Shown here one piece after another: positions 8,559 to 17,777 of a stretch of DNA of 28,835 nt; positions within the stretch are counted from its first letter, which is position 1, and each line of letters opens with the position of its first letter. The stretch comes from VGWB01 sp964614245. Lineage in GTDB: Bacteria > Bacteroidota > Ignavibacteria > UBA10030. Made by a program: the position numbers and the translations under genes. The stretch covers positions 1 to 28,835 of the forward strand of contig CAZTKU010000010.1 of assembly GCA_964614245.1 (NCBI GenBank), written 5' to 3'. The notes below the pieces were generated by a model. That model saw only the letters and a program-made list of their open reading frames with translations, searched no databases and was not told the origin of the DNA.

Positions 8559-9590
8559 TCAGAAACCAAGCTTGATGGAGAAAATATTGTTCGCATCAAA
8601 GTACTTCACGGCCCGGTAGGCGTAGTCGATGCCGATCGTTACATCTCCAACCTCATACGTCAACCCGGCTCCTGCCGTGAATCCGTACAGGTAGTCGTCG
8701 TCCTGAGCTTTCGGGGACATTGAGTAGCCAGCGCGGACATACAGCAGGTTCGCGTACGCCAACTCTGCACCGACCTTGTATTCGTCTCCCGCGAAGTTAT
8801 TATTCTGGAACGTTGACGAAATGAGCAGTGAGGTTTGTCCAGCCAGAGAAGACCTGTAGCCGAGTCCAAATTCCAAAGTTGAAGGAAGCTCGAACGGCGC
8901 AGAGTCAATCTTGTAGTACTGTGATGGGCGATTTTGGTCGTTCACCGTTGCCAGCCGATACAACCCCGGGCCGTCAAACTCCAACTGCGGTCCAATGTTC
9001 TTCACCGCTACTCCCAGGCTCAGACCGGGAACATCGCCCAGGTTTTCGTAGATCACGCCGGCGTTGAAGGAGTATCCTGTCGTGCTTACTTCCCCAAGCC
9101 GCTCCGAGATAAGGTTCACCGTCGCTCCGACAGCGACCCTGTCGCTGAGCTGGCGCGAGTACGACAGACCGGCCGTAAGAAATTGTGGCGTGAAGGTTTG
9201 TCCCGTGCCGTCGGGATTCTGTGTCGTTGTCACATCGATCGCCCCGACGGTCAGGGATTTTATGCTGATGGCCACGACACCAAAGTCCCTAAACTGTGCT
9301 GCGACCGCGCCGTACTCAACACCGATGTCTGCAATGTATGCCATATGCGAAAGCATCAGTGAGACAGAGCCGTTCATTCTTGCGACACCGGCGGGATTCC
9401 AGAAGAGAGCTTCAATTCCGTGTGTCGTTGAGATTGTTGATCCTCCCATGGCGATATCGCGAGCACCAACCGGAATGAGCAGCTCGGTCGCTCCTCCGGT
9501 ACCGCGTCGATTACCGGCACCCGCGTGAAGCACATCAACAGCCAGTGACGCCAGAAGCGCCAGAAGAAACACTATGCGTAGGATTTTCAT
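8559..9590 (-). CDS. PorV/PorQ-family outer-membrane barrel protein
   Basis: The protein has 343 residues. I place the start at the ATG at 9588-9590, preceded by AGGAG, because it begins a signal peptide (MKILRIVFLLALLASLAV...HA); an in-frame ATG at 9617 adds nine residues with no support. After the signal comes the family signature: GGATELLIPVGARDIAMGG followed by EALFWNPAG. The rest is a repeating strand pattern ending NIFSIKLGF with a terminal Phe, typical of a barrel of about 14 strands. PorV is the T9SS shuttle protein that carries cargo from the translocon to the cell-surface attachment complex; PorQ is a related component. Here the gene is the last of a three-gene unit after a T9SS cargo gene, so a role in handling that cargo is likely. 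Whether it is a true PorV or a locus-specific paralogue cannot be told from the window. Confidence 0.88.
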   Translation of the reverse strand: MKILRIVFLLALLASLAVDVLHAGAGNRRGTGGATELLIPVGARDIAMGGSTISTTHGIEALFWNPAGVARMNGSVSLMLSHMAYIADIGVEYGAVAAQFRDFGVVAISIKSLTVGAIDVTTTQNPDGTGQTFTPQFLTAGLSYSRQLSDRVAVGATVNLISERLGEVSTTGYSFNAGVIYENLGDVPGLSLGVAVKNIGPQLEFDGPGLYRLATVNDQNRPSQYYKIDSAPFELPSTLEFGLGYRSSLAGQTSLLISSTFQNNNFAGDEYKVGAELAYANLLYVRAGYSMSPKAQDDDYLYGFTAGAGLTYEVGDVTIGIDYAYRAVKYFDANNIFSIKLGF

Positions 9591-9649
9591 CGTCCACTCC
9601 TGAGATGAATGAGACATCGTTGTTCAGACTCCATGCATACCATCGCGTG

Positions 9650-9778
9650 CTAGTGCCGCTTCCAAAAATAAACATTGTGTTTTGACTTTGATACTATAAT
9701 TGGAAGCGAGCACTAGTGCTCGTTTCCACATCCGACCCCTTGAAGAAACACAAGATCTTTTTGTGGAAACGGCACTAG
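9650..9778. repeat. Twin palindromic (BIME-like) intergenic repeat
   Basis: Two adjacent units of about 66 bp (9650-9716 and 9713-9778) share a central CACTAGTG. Each begins and ends with CTAG, and each can form a hairpin with arms of about 16-18 bp. In unit 9650-9716 the arms read CTAGTGCCGCTTCCAA and TTGGAAGCGAGCACTAG. In unit 9713-9778 they read CTAGTGCTCGTTTCCACA and TGTGGAAACGGCACTAG. Differences between the units are matched within each unit, so pairing is preserved. Each unit has one arm with CC and one with CTC, in mirrored order. It fills most of the gap between the cargo gene and the PorV-like gene and overlaps the cargo stop codon. Confidence 0.85.
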
Positions 9779-12700
9779 AACCGGTCAAGAATCTGCCGCT
9801 CCTGGACGATTGCCAACTTCAGGACTTTTGTCGTCCCGAGGTTTGGCATCTCGATGTAGGCAACATATAACCCGCTTCCGATGGGCAGGCCCTGCTCGTT
9901 CGAGAGATCCCATCGTTCAAACTGGCTCCCGGGTTGATCGTGCCGGATGGTTCTCACAAGCACACCCGCAAGGTTGAAGATGCGGATGGTAGCTTGTTCG
10001 GGCAGATGGTTGAACGTCACGAAGCGCTGGTACTTGTTGAGCTCTTCATTGTTCACCCCATAGTACGGGTTCGGGAAGATGTTGATCTTCTCGACATCAG
10101 ACTTCGCTACAACTTGATTCACATCGACACTGGGCGCGACGAATGTGAATTGATCTTGCACGGTGTTCGGTTTCGTCGTGATGAATCGAATAACTGTGCC
10201 TGCAGGCGGCGTGGCACCGTCCCCGTCGAGGTCACAGATAATCACCCGCCCGATCGGGTAGACAAAGCCATCATGGAAGTCTGCAAAGTAGCTGTCCGTC
10301 GAGGATGTTGCATAGGTTGCTCCCGGACCACCGGAGGCTTGGCATGCAGCCGCGAATTTGTCATACGATGCCGAGCCCGGCGTCTTGTCAAGAGGATCCA
10401 TGAAGTAGATCCAGTCTGACGCAGGATATCCCAGAGCCGGATCTGTGCCGTTAGCCCATCCCCATTGAGCTTTTGTCGAATCATTCTCGTTGATAAAGGG
10501 GATCATTCTGCGATCGTCGGATGGGTCATCCGGCGTACCAACGCCGATATCCCAGATCTCAAAGGGAACAGTGCAGACTTTGTCATCCGTAAACGCATAG
10601 ACGCCGTATCCACCCTGTGTAGTGAAGCGGATTTCATAGTCGTGAGGGACGGCAAAGTCGATGAAGCGCGTTAATCTATCGAGCGTGCCGCTGCCGCCGC
10701 CCGCACTCACGTAGAAACGATCGTGTGCGGATTCCGCCGGACCGCTCCAGTTGCCGCTGTGCCACACGGTGTTGCCGGTGAACTGTGCGCCTGCTGCATC
10801 ATAACCCTCTGCCGGAAGCGGCTGTCCGCCATATTTCACTTCGACGATCCCTGCTGCTTCGTTGTCGGTGTTCGATTTGAACGCAAGCGGAGGTCCAATG
10901 ACCTTCACCTGTAAACCGTCAACAATGGGATAAGTGTTATCGCCTGATTGGTTTGTCTGGTTCGAAAGCAAGGTCGTGTTTGCGGTTACGTCCATGAGGG
11001 ACCAATTGACCTGTCCTGCAGTGCCGCTGAACGAAACGCGATACGTGTGGCCGGTGACCTTTGAAGCATCAACAGTAAGGGGAATGACAACACCATCGCT
11101 TTTTGATCCAGCAGAGACCGAATGGGTCACACCTGCAACAGTGTCTCCAAAAGATGTTTCATACCGCACACCCGGATTGGCGCTGTGCGGAACAGCCGTG
11201 AGGACCACGAGAGGGTTTTCAAGGTTGTTCGGCACCGCATTCGGATCGGGATTATAGCTATACGATGTCACAGCGAAATAGTACCGTATCCCATTGACAA
11301 GCGGCGCTCCGCCGCGCAGCTCGTCGTTCTTGATATTGAGGAACCGCTTGATACCCGTATCGTTGCCAAACTGACGAACCCGCGTCGCAACGACACCAGT
11401 TGAAGCGTCAAAGACCTGATCTGCGATCTTCCCAATTCCATCAACAACGTCAACCGTGGCGATGCGTCTTGCGTTGTCGATTGTTGCTGATGCCGATGGC
11501 AATTGATAAACATTGTACCCCTGAAACTTGAATCCTTTTGAATCGGTCCCCTCGGTCGTTTGGGCTGACCCCATGTTGCTCCCCCAGTTGATCACGATTT
11601 CGCGGTCGAGCTCGGAGACGGTAATAGCCGGTGGGGGTGGCGGCACTGGAAGCTCAAAGAAGTTGTCATACGCGAGTTGAGCTTGCCGGTCATAGAACTT
11701 CAGCAGGCCAATCGCTGAAAGCCGATCGACTCCGGGTATGGCCCCTGCGCAGAGTTCGGCAACGGCAACTTCCTGGGTGTCTCCTGGAGCCATGTTGAAT
11801 GGGCCGGAGGCAAGACCGATACGACGATCACCGGGCGGCAGAACCTGCCCATCGATCCATCCCGAACGGGTTATGGGATCTCCGGCGAGCGCAAACGCCG
11901 TCGGACTCTGTGTGTTAGGATCGACAAATGGATCGCCGGTCAAGCCGATGCGACCCTGAAGGAAGTTGTAATACTGAGCCGCCCCGGCGGGATCACCGAG
12001 CGTTGGGTCGGTCACCGTGGCATCACCGCGGGCAAAATAGAAGAAGGCGGTCATCGGGAGGTTCTTGTACCCGCTAATCTTTGTTCCTTTGAAGATCGCC
12101 GTACTCCCGGGTGAGGGAACGATCGGTCCCTGGAAGAAGTCGAATCCTGCGGACGGAGGCGGGAGATCGCCATAGGTAGCATCGACCGCGTTGGCGTTAT
12201 AGATGTACCCGAGGCTCAACGTTGTATCGCAGCCCGCATAATCGTCAGTGGAGTTTCCCAGATCGGGGTCGGCCCATTGTGATACGTAGACGTCTCGGAA
12301 AGTCTCGGTGCTCTTGTTGATAATCAGATATTTCTTAAAGATCATGTTGCCCAGAGCACCCTGCTGCGAATAGGCCCAGACCGTCACCTGCATCTCGATC
12401 CCGACGGGATTTGTGCCGAACATGTTTGTTGTCAAGCCCGTGTTGAGATCGTTACACACAAACCAGATGGTTTGATCTGCACCTTTGATACCTGGAACAT
12501 CGACATCGGGGTCGTAGCGACCGTCGTTGTTCTTATCGTCGTATGGTGCGCCGTCTGCTGCCGGCCATTCTTTCCAGTCGCGATCGTACTGGGCACGAAC
12601 CAGGTCTTGTGATCCGCCCTCATCCCTTACCTCAGAACTCAGATCGCCCGTTTTGTAGTCCGGCCGCACGCGGTAGATTCTGTTCTTGGGTAGATCGGGA

Positions 12701-13068
12701 TCTTCTGCTATCCCGGGTGAGAGAATCTTCCCCCCTTGCATTCCCGAGCGATATTCCGAGCCGCCGACGTGGAGCTCGTTGTTGACCCTTCCCCCCCACA
12801 GAAGACCGGATTCGAAAATCGCCGTTTTCCGGCTTCCCTTGGGAAACACCAATCCCGAGTTTTGCTCGGCGACATCGATATCAGCGGTCCCGTCGTTCTT
12901 CAGTACCGTGGAGATATTGTTGATGTTCAGATAGGTTCGAATAGGTGATCCGACCGTCTTCGAGAGCGCCTTTCCCTTGCTTTTGTCGCCCTCAGCGTGG
13001 AGAGCTGGCACCAGCAACACAACGCCTAAGAAGAGTGCTATCAGAGGCATGGAGAATCTCGTTTTCAT
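9775..13068 (-). CDS. Large T9SS-exported protein with type A sorting domain
   Basis: The 1097-residue protein starts with a signal peptide (MKTRFSMPLIALFLGVVLLVPALHA) and ends with a T9SS type A sorting domain at about 994-1093: INIFPNPYYGVNN, then ATIRIFNLAGVLVRTI and SGLYVAYIE. Such domains target proteins through the T9SS to the cell surface or medium. Residues 177-190 (DDKNNDGRYDPDVD) resemble a calcium-binding loop. A proline run near 477 separates an N-terminal part of unknown fold from a fibronectin-III-like region (about 480-660) and further beta-rich segments. I see no catalytic motif. AAGGAA lies about 10 nt before the ATG. The gene starts 57 bp after the TonB receptor gene and is followed by the PorV-like gene, so the three are probably co-transcribed. 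The TAG stop is formed by the CTAG end of the palindromic repeat. Confidence 0.9.
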   Translation of the reverse strand: MKTRFSMPLIALFLGVVLLVPALHAEGDKSKGKALSKTVGSPIRTYLNINNISTVLKNDGTADIDVAEQNSGLVFPKGSRKTAIFESGLLWGGRVNNELHVGGSEYRSGMQGGKILSPGIAEDPDLPKNRIYRVRPDYKTGDLSSEVRDEGGSQDLVRAQYDRDWKEWPAADGAPYDDKNNDGRYDPDVDVPGIKGADQTIWFVCNDLNTGLTTNMFGTNPVGIEMQVTVWAYSQQGALGNMIFKKYLIINKSTETFRDVYVSQWADPDLGNSTDDYAGCDTTLSLGYIYNANAVDATYGDLPPPSAGFDFFQGPIVPSPGSTAIFKGTKISGYKNLPMTAFFYFARGDATVTDPTLGDPAGAAQYYNFLQGRIGLTGDPFVDPNTQSPTAFALAGDPITRSGWIDGQVLPPGDRRIGLASGPFNMAPGDTQEVAVAELCAGAIPGVDRLSAIGLLKFYDRQAQLAYDNFFELPVPPPPPAITVSELDREIVINWGSNMGSAQTTEGTDSKGFKFQGYNVYQLPSASATIDNARRIATVDVVDGIGKIADQVFDASTGVVATRVRQFGNDTGIKRFLNIKNDELRGGAPLVNGIRYYFAVTSYSYNPDPNAVPNNLENPLVVLTAVPHSANPGVRYETSFGDTVAGVTHSVSAGSKSDGVVIPLTVDASKVTGHTYRVSFSGTAGQVNWSLMDVTANTTLLSNQTNQSGDNTYPIVDGLQVKVIGPPLAFKSNTDNEAAGIVEVKYGGQPLPAEGYDAAGAQFTGNTVWHSGNWSGPAESAHDRFYVSAGGGSGTLDRLTRFIDFAVPHDYEIRFTTQGGYGVYAFTDDKVCTVPFEIWDIGVGTPDDPSDDRRMIPFINENDSTKAQWGWANGTDPALGYPASDWIYFMDPLDKTPGSASYDKFAAACQASGGPGATYATSSTDSYFADFHDGFVYPIGRVIICDLDGDGATPPAGTVIRFITTKPNTVQDQFTFVAPSVDVNQVVAKSDVEKINIFPNPYYGVNNEELNKYQRFVTFNHLPEQATIRIFNLAGVLVRTIRHDQPGSQFERWDLSNEQGLPIGSGLYVAYIEMPNLGTTKVLKLAIVQERQILDRF

Positions 13069-13125
13069 ACGCTACGCATTCCTTTCTCGATTAGGCAGTC
13101 AATTCAGTCATCGTGCCGCGACCGG

Positions 13126-16100
13126 TTAGTACTCCAACCGAACACCTAGCCTCACCTGTCGCGGAGGTCCATAGAAGAACGGGACTGTCGCCAGGCCCAC
13201 GGCGTTTTGATAGCGCTCGTAGTAGTCGATGTTTATCGCCTTATACAGCGCTTCGTATTGGGGTCCGAGCGTCTGAATGAGCTTTCCGCCGAGGTCGGGG
13301 TTGCTCAAGTACCCGTCATCATCCACGCTTCCCGTCCTGAGAAACGCGTTGTAGATGTTGCGAGCGTCGAAGAGGTTAGTAACAAACACGTAGACATTGG
13401 CATTGAGCTTCCCGAAGAGATTGATCGTCTTGTCGATCTTCAGGTCTACCTGAAACACCCACGGTGTTGTCGAGGTGTTCAGGGGCTCAACTGGTTGCCG
13501 ATCGCGGGCGTCACCCTCAAGATCTTCGCCGCCGATCCCTCGCGTGTATGGGTGACCGCTGTTGAAGCTGATCAGCGCTGATGTGCCGAGATTCTCGAGG
13601 ATCGGTCCGCCGTCATCCTTGTCGAAGCGGTAATCCATGCTCACGTTGCCGCGCAGCGAGTTGTTGTACTCTAAGGGCGAAACATACTGCGGCCTGAAGA
13701 TCGTCACGCCATCGAGCGGAGCGGCAACAATACCGCGATTGGAGTTGGGGAATGACCCCGTCCCCTGGGCATCCTGGAAGGAGAGCGACGCGTTCACCTG
13801 TAGCCTCTTTTGGCGCTTCATGTTGAATGTCAGCTCGACACCCTTCGTTGTGGCGAAATCGCCATTCCGCAGAATGGCGTAGGAGCCAAATGGTGAACCG
13901 GGTGCAGTGGTCTGCATGTCGTACACCGCTTGATCCTGGATGTCCTTGTAGTACCCCGTGATGTCAAACGACGCAAAATCACCAAGTTGCTGGGTGAACC
14001 CTATCTCATACTGCGTCGTTCGTGTCGGACGAACATCAAAGCCAACGGGGGCCGGGATGAAGAATCCACCCCGAATGCTTGAAGCCGTCGCGTAGAGACC
14101 TTGATAGATGTCGCGCAGCCGAGACTGTTGGACGAACTTCCCATACTGCGTGTGGAACACGGTCTGATCGGTCACCGGGAACGATAACCCGATGCGCGGA
14201 CTCAGAGAACTGAAGCTCGGTACTTTTTCGAGTCCGGCTTCGTTGATCGCGCCGGTGTTCTTGTCGATTGCCAGCTCGGGACGACTTGGGTCAAGAAATC
14301 GCTTGCTGTCGGTATTGATGTAGTCGTACCGGACGCCGAGGTTGATGATCAGATCCTTGGATTCGATCTTATCCTGAGCATATGCCGATGCAAACACGGG
14401 ATGCTTGGGTGCACTCAGGCCTTCAGCATTCGTCTCGTTGCCGAAGATGTCATAGCCAAAGTTGTTCACGCCGCGGTTGATGTAGATCTGCTCAAGTGTG
14501 AGCTTCTGTGGGCTGTTGTCGGGAAGTGCATTGTTCGCTGCGATCAAACCTGGAAGCGCCATGACACCTTCGTTCGTCCACTGATAATTACGCATCGTGT
14601 AGCGCTGATAGTCTCCTCCGAACTTTACAAAGTGCCGTGATCCGATCTGCGACGAGAGCGCAGCCGTCAACGAGACATTTTCTCTCTTGTACTTCTGATA
14701 GTCAGCAACCACATCACCCGGCGAGTTGATGGCGAAGGTGAAAATGCTCAGCCGTGTCGGTCGCAAGTACCGCCCAACGCGGCCGTTGCCAATATCGGCA
14801 GCAGATCGCTGCCAGATGATGCCTGCAGCTGCGTTCGAGACGCTGTCCCCATACGCCAGGTAGTCATCCTTCAGCAATGGATCGAACACCCCTTGTGTCT
14901 GGCGGAAATAGCCGAGCGTAACTTCGTAATACGTTGAGGAACTCAACATGTGGGTCAGCTTGATGCTCCCCGCGCCGTTCCCGGTCTCAACTTGCTCAAT
15001 CCGGCCTGTGTTCAGCATGTTGGCAATATTGCCGGCGTTGCGTGCGGCGCTGAACGCGTTGAATGATGTGCCCGAAGTGTACGTCCCCGCCAACCGAATC
15101 GTGATGGGACGGAAATCCATGCTCAACGTGCCGGTGTAGGTATACTGCTGTAGTGAGTTACCGTAGAGTGGTCCAGCCGGATAGTAGAAGCTGACTGTGT
15201 CCCCGGAGGAGGGATCTCCGATGCTGCCGAGATTCACGCCCGGGTACGGCTGCGGGGTTTGATCCCGCTGGTAATTGTAGTTGAACAAGCCGAAGAGCTT
15301 GAATCGATCACTGAAGAGTGGTCCGCTCAACGTTCCGGTGAATTCGTTGTACCCAAACCAGTAGGCGCCAAGCCGCTTTTTCCCGCTGAACGCGTTCTGC
15401 TTGCTTTCGAGGCCAACGTTGTCTGTAATGTACTCCAGGCTTCCCCTCCAGGCCGCTGTGCCGGTCTTGAGCTGTTGCTGAATAATGCCTGAGTTCGCTC
15501 CACCGAATTCCGCATTATACCCTCCGGCCTGTACCTGGACTTCTTCAATGGCATCCTGAACGAGACTTACCGCCCGGCCTCCGACCATGGGATTGGTGAT
15601 GGAGACACCCTCAAGATAGAAGCCAACTTCGTCCTGCCTGCCACCGCGGATGAATACCACGTTATCCTGTAACACAACCCCCGCTGATAGAGCAAGAACG
15701 TTGTTCAGACCGCGGACCGGGATATTCTGGATGTCCTCAACCTGGGTGATACGCACAGCGTTCGTCGCGTTCTTGTTGACCAGCGGCCGTTCTGCCACAA
15801 TCTCCACCGTTCCTAGCGTCACGCCCTCCAGAGAGAGCGGAAAATTGCCTTCTGTCGTCAGGTCGGCGCTTACGCGGATGTTGGACAGGGTAACCGCCTG
15901 GTAGCCAATGAAGCTCGCCCGCAGTTGGTATGTTCCCGGATCGACGTTCACGATAATGTATTCGCCGTCCACATCGCTTGCCGCACCAGCGGTGGTCCCG
16001 ACAATCGTCACATTCGCGCCAACGAGCACCTCGCCCGTCGCCCGGTCTGTCACTCTGCCCCGGATCTTCCCCTTTGTTCCTGCAACAAGAAAAAGTGGCA

Positions 16101-16143
16101 AGAGCATGAAGACAATAAGTCCTGAAAGGAGCTTGAATCGCAT
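13126..16143 (-). CDS. TonB-dependent outer-membrane receptor (cargo operon)
   Basis: The protein has 1005 residues. The signal peptide is residues 1-21, the CarboxypepD_reg-like domain about 24-106 (GKIRGRVTDRATGEVLVGAN, DPGTYQLRASFIGY), the plug about 112-230 (VEIVAERPLV, VVFIRGGRQDEVGFYLEGV, AGGYNAEFGGANSGI), and the remaining residues form the barrel, ending VRLGVRLEY. AAGGAG lies 7 nt before the ATG. Compared with the receptor at 588-3572 it has a more canonical plug (RGG and NAEFGGANSGI). It is the first gene of the unit that also encodes a T9SS cargo and a PorV-like protein, so it may import a ligand bound by, or sense, that cargo protein. The ligand is unknown. Confidence 0.93.
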   Translation of the reverse strand: MRFKLLSGLIVFMLLPLFLVAGTKGKIRGRVTDRATGEVLVGANVTIVGTTAGAASDVDGEYIIVNVDPGTYQLRASFIGYQAVTLSNIRVSADLTTEGNFPLSLEGVTLGTVEIVAERPLVNKNATNAVRITQVEDIQNIPVRGLNNVLALSAGVVLQDNVVFIRGGRQDEVGFYLEGVSITNPMVGGRAVSLVQDAIEEVQVQAGGYNAEFGGANSGIIQQQLKTGTAAWRGSLEYITDNVGLESKQNAFSGKKRLGAYWFGYNEFTGTLSGPLFSDRFKLFGLFNYNYQRDQTPQPYPGVNLGSIGDPSSGDTVSFYYPAGPLYGNSLQQYTYTGTLSMDFRPITIRLAGTYTSGTSFNAFSAARNAGNIANMLNTGRIEQVETGNGAGSIKLTHMLSSSTYYEVTLGYFRQTQGVFDPLLKDDYLAYGDSVSNAAAGIIWQRSAADIGNGRVGRYLRPTRLSIFTFAINSPGDVVADYQKYKRENVSLTAALSSQIGSRHFVKFGGDYQRYTMRNYQWTNEGVMALPGLIAANNALPDNSPQKLTLEQIYINRGVNNFGYDIFGNETNAEGLSAPKHPVFASAYAQDKIESKDLIINLGVRYDYINTDSKRFLDPSRPELAIDKNTGAINEAGLEKVPSFSSLSPRIGLSFPVTDQTVFHTQYGKFVQQSRLRDIYQGLYATASSIRGGFFIPAPVGFDVRPTRTTQYEIGFTQQLGDFASFDITGYYKDIQDQAVYDMQTTAPGSPFGSYAILRNGDFATTKGVELTFNMKRQKRLQVNASLSFQDAQGTGSFPNSNRGIVAAPLDGVTIFRPQYVSPLEYNNSLRGNVSMDYRFDKDDGGPILENLGTSALISFNSGHPYTRGIGGEDLEGDARDRQPVEPLNTSTTPWVFQVDLKIDKTINLFGKLNANVYVFVTNLFDARNIYNAFLRTGSVDDDGYLSNPDLGGKLIQTLGPQYEALYKAINIDYYERYQNAVGLATVPFFYGPPRQVRLGVRLEY

Positions 16144-16610
16144 ACGCTCTCTCCTTACGCAATGAATGAAGCATGAAATGAATTATGAGCCGCTTGGGGG
16201 GTGTGCGTCTTCAACAACTCCGCGTGCATCGCGCGGCGCAAGGTGATTGTCGCAGGGCTTCCCAGCAGGCTTGATACAGCTTGGTAAGTTCTCTCAAGGA
16301 TTAACTCCCTCGCCTCAAATCCAGGCGTGCGGGATTGACCAGGCCTCCTTCGCCGGTGAGTATCGTGCTGTCCCTTCTTTAGGGTCTTGCACCATTGTAC
16401 CACCGTCACCACGATCGCGCAATCACATTGTGATGAGAGGCTTGCTTGGCAAGACAAGGAGATGCTTTTGCATGACGAACGCGGTGAGAACGGGTGTGAA
16501 GATGAACTCGGGGGTGGGACTACACGAAGGGATTTTGCGTGATCGACGAAGATATCAACGCCAGGATTGTAGAGTGTGGCTGTAACGCGGTAGGGTTCGG
16601 CGGGTGTATC
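16144..16610. other. Gene-free leader/promoter region of the receptor operon
   Basis: About 470 bp precede the receptor start. The long minus-strand open frame here has a protein sequence without signal, motif or ribosome site and I do not accept it. A perfect 13-bp dyad (ATCACA-T-TGTGAT, 16422-16434) lies about 280 bp upstream of the receptor start and could be an operator, but dyads of this size occur by chance. No clear promoter boxes were found. Confidence 0.45.
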
Positions 16611-16645
16611 AAAAAACAAACATCCCCGGTTGTGCGCCGGGGATG
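16611..16645 (-). terminator. Rho-independent terminator of the TPR protein gene
   Basis: A perfect 9-bp stem (CATCCCCGG, 16621-16629, with CCGGGGATG, 16637-16645) and a 7-nt loop are followed on the minus strand by TTTGTTTTTT. It lies 28 bp after the TPR gene stop. Confidence 0.9.
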
Positions 16646-16673
16646 ATGCGTGGGAGTTGTGCTGTCTTCGGTT

Positions 16674-17636
16674 CTAACCTGAAAGGTCGCGAATCTTGGT
16701 TCTTGCGTCATCCGCGGCCCGACCGCCCGACACAAGCTCGAGATACTTGAGATAGTGCTGGACCGCTTCCTTCTTCGCGCCCTTGAACTCATAGAGCTGT
16801 GCAATGCGAAATACGAGATGCGCCCGTGTTGGGTCCTTCTGAAATGCAGCCTGGTAAGCAGCAATGGCTTCGTTGTACATCCTCTTGCGCTCGTACGCGC
16901 GCCCCAGGTCATTGTAGCTTTCCGCGTTGTTCGGTGCCACTTCAACGTACTTTTTGAACAGCGCAATCGCTTCATCAACCTGACGCACACCCAGGTAATA
17001 GTTGCCGAACCGTTGATATGCCTGCCACCCTCTTGGAAACATCCTGATGGCCTTTTTGTATAGGGTCACTGCTTTTTCCCCTTCCCCCTCTTCGGCATAG
17101 ATGCTCGCGTGTGCCAGCGTGCCGAGATACGGGTCAATGGCCCTGATGCCGTCAGCTAGCTCTCGCGCTTTTTGAAAACTCCCTCCCAGAATCGATGGTG
17201 CATACACGTAGTACTGTATCAGCGCTTCACGATACTGTGGCGATCGAGGATCGTGCTCCACCGCTTCTTCGAGTTGCGCCTTGACCTTTGTCGCAATGAA
17301 CGGTTTTCGGAAAATGCTTGCGTACGTGAAGTCGGCAATGTACGCTTCTGCCAGCTTGTAGTGGTATTCGGCATTGTCGTTGTCGAGCTCGACGGCTCTT
17401 TCCAGGTGTTCGACGGCCTTTTCGGTGTTTTGAGGTTCGCGGAGATTCTCTACGCCCAGGTGATAGTGCGCCTCGGCGTTCCTGGAATCTTTCTCCAATG
17501 CCTCTTCATAAAAGTGCTTCGAATTTATACTCTTCTGTTCCCGGTCTGCCCGTGGACCTTGCGCAAGCAAGTTTTGACATGCGAGGACTGCACAGAAGAG
17601 ACTCGTAAGACAGAACATCTTTCTTCGCGCTGACAT
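16674..17636 (-). CDS. Exported tetratricopeptide-repeat protein
   Basis: The protein has 320 residues. The start at 17634-17636 is preceded by AAGGAGG and begins an export signal (MSARRKMFCLTSLFCAVLACQNLLAQ); the in-frame ATG at 17744 adds 36 residues without support. VLAC at 17-20 could be a weak lipobox, so it may be a lipoprotein; signal peptidase I cleavage after NLLA is the alternative. TPR units are visible at about 37-86 (AEAHYHLGVENL, AVEHLERAVELD), 89-130, 170-203 (AVTLYKKAIRMFP), 204-237 (EAIALFKKYVEVAPN), 238-271 (YNDLGRAYERKRMYNEAIAA) and 272-302. TPRs bind other proteins, so it probably acts as a periplasmic scaffold. It lies 141 bp after the histidine kinase gene on the same strand. 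Confidence 0.88.
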   Translation of the reverse strand: MSARRKMFCLTSLFCAVLACQNLLAQGPRADREQKSINSKHFYEEALEKDSRNAEAHYHLGVENLREPQNTEKAVEHLERAVELDNDNAEYHYKLAEAYIADFTYASIFRKPFIATKVKAQLEEAVEHDPRSPQYREALIQYYVYAPSILGGSFQKARELADGIRAIDPYLGTLAHASIYAEEGEGEKAVTLYKKAIRMFPRGWQAYQRFGNYYLGVRQVDEAIALFKKYVEVAPNNAESYNDLGRAYERKRMYNEAIAAYQAAFQKDPTRAHLVFRIAQLYEFKGAKKEAVQHYLKYLELVSGGRAADDARTKIRDLSG

Positions 17637-17738
17637 GGCGCCCTCCTTCAACACAAATGCCTCCGGTGCACCTTTCTCAAGATACGCCCTTGCTGATAAT
17701 ATGTTGCGTCTTTCAACAAGGCACCTATAGGGCATGAC

Positions 17739-17759
17739 AACCAATCTGACCGATTGGTT
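17739..17759 (-). promoter_or_regulatory. Perfect hairpin between kinase and TPR genes
   Basis: An 8-bp perfect stem (AACCAATC, 17739-17746, with GATTGGTT, 17752-17759) with a 5-nt loop lies 19 bp after the kinase stop. No U-tract follows on the minus strand. It could be an mRNA stabiliser or partial terminator between the two genes, or chance. Confidence 0.3.
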
Positions 17760-17777
17760 CCCGCTGAATGGACCCCG

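Noticed and set aside
9650..9778. CRISPR array
   Set aside because: The repeated arms are inverted, only two units exist, and there are no regular spacers or cas genes.
16422..16434. Possible CRP site
   Set aside because: The half-sites are in the order TCACA-N-TGTGA, the reverse of the TGTGA-N6-TCACA layout, and the spacing is wrong; it is kept only as an unassigned dyad.
16155..16619. Minus-strand open frame of 154 codons before the receptor operon
   Set aside because: It has low-complexity Ser/Pro and Arg stretches, no ribosome site or recognisable domain, and overlaps the expected leader.
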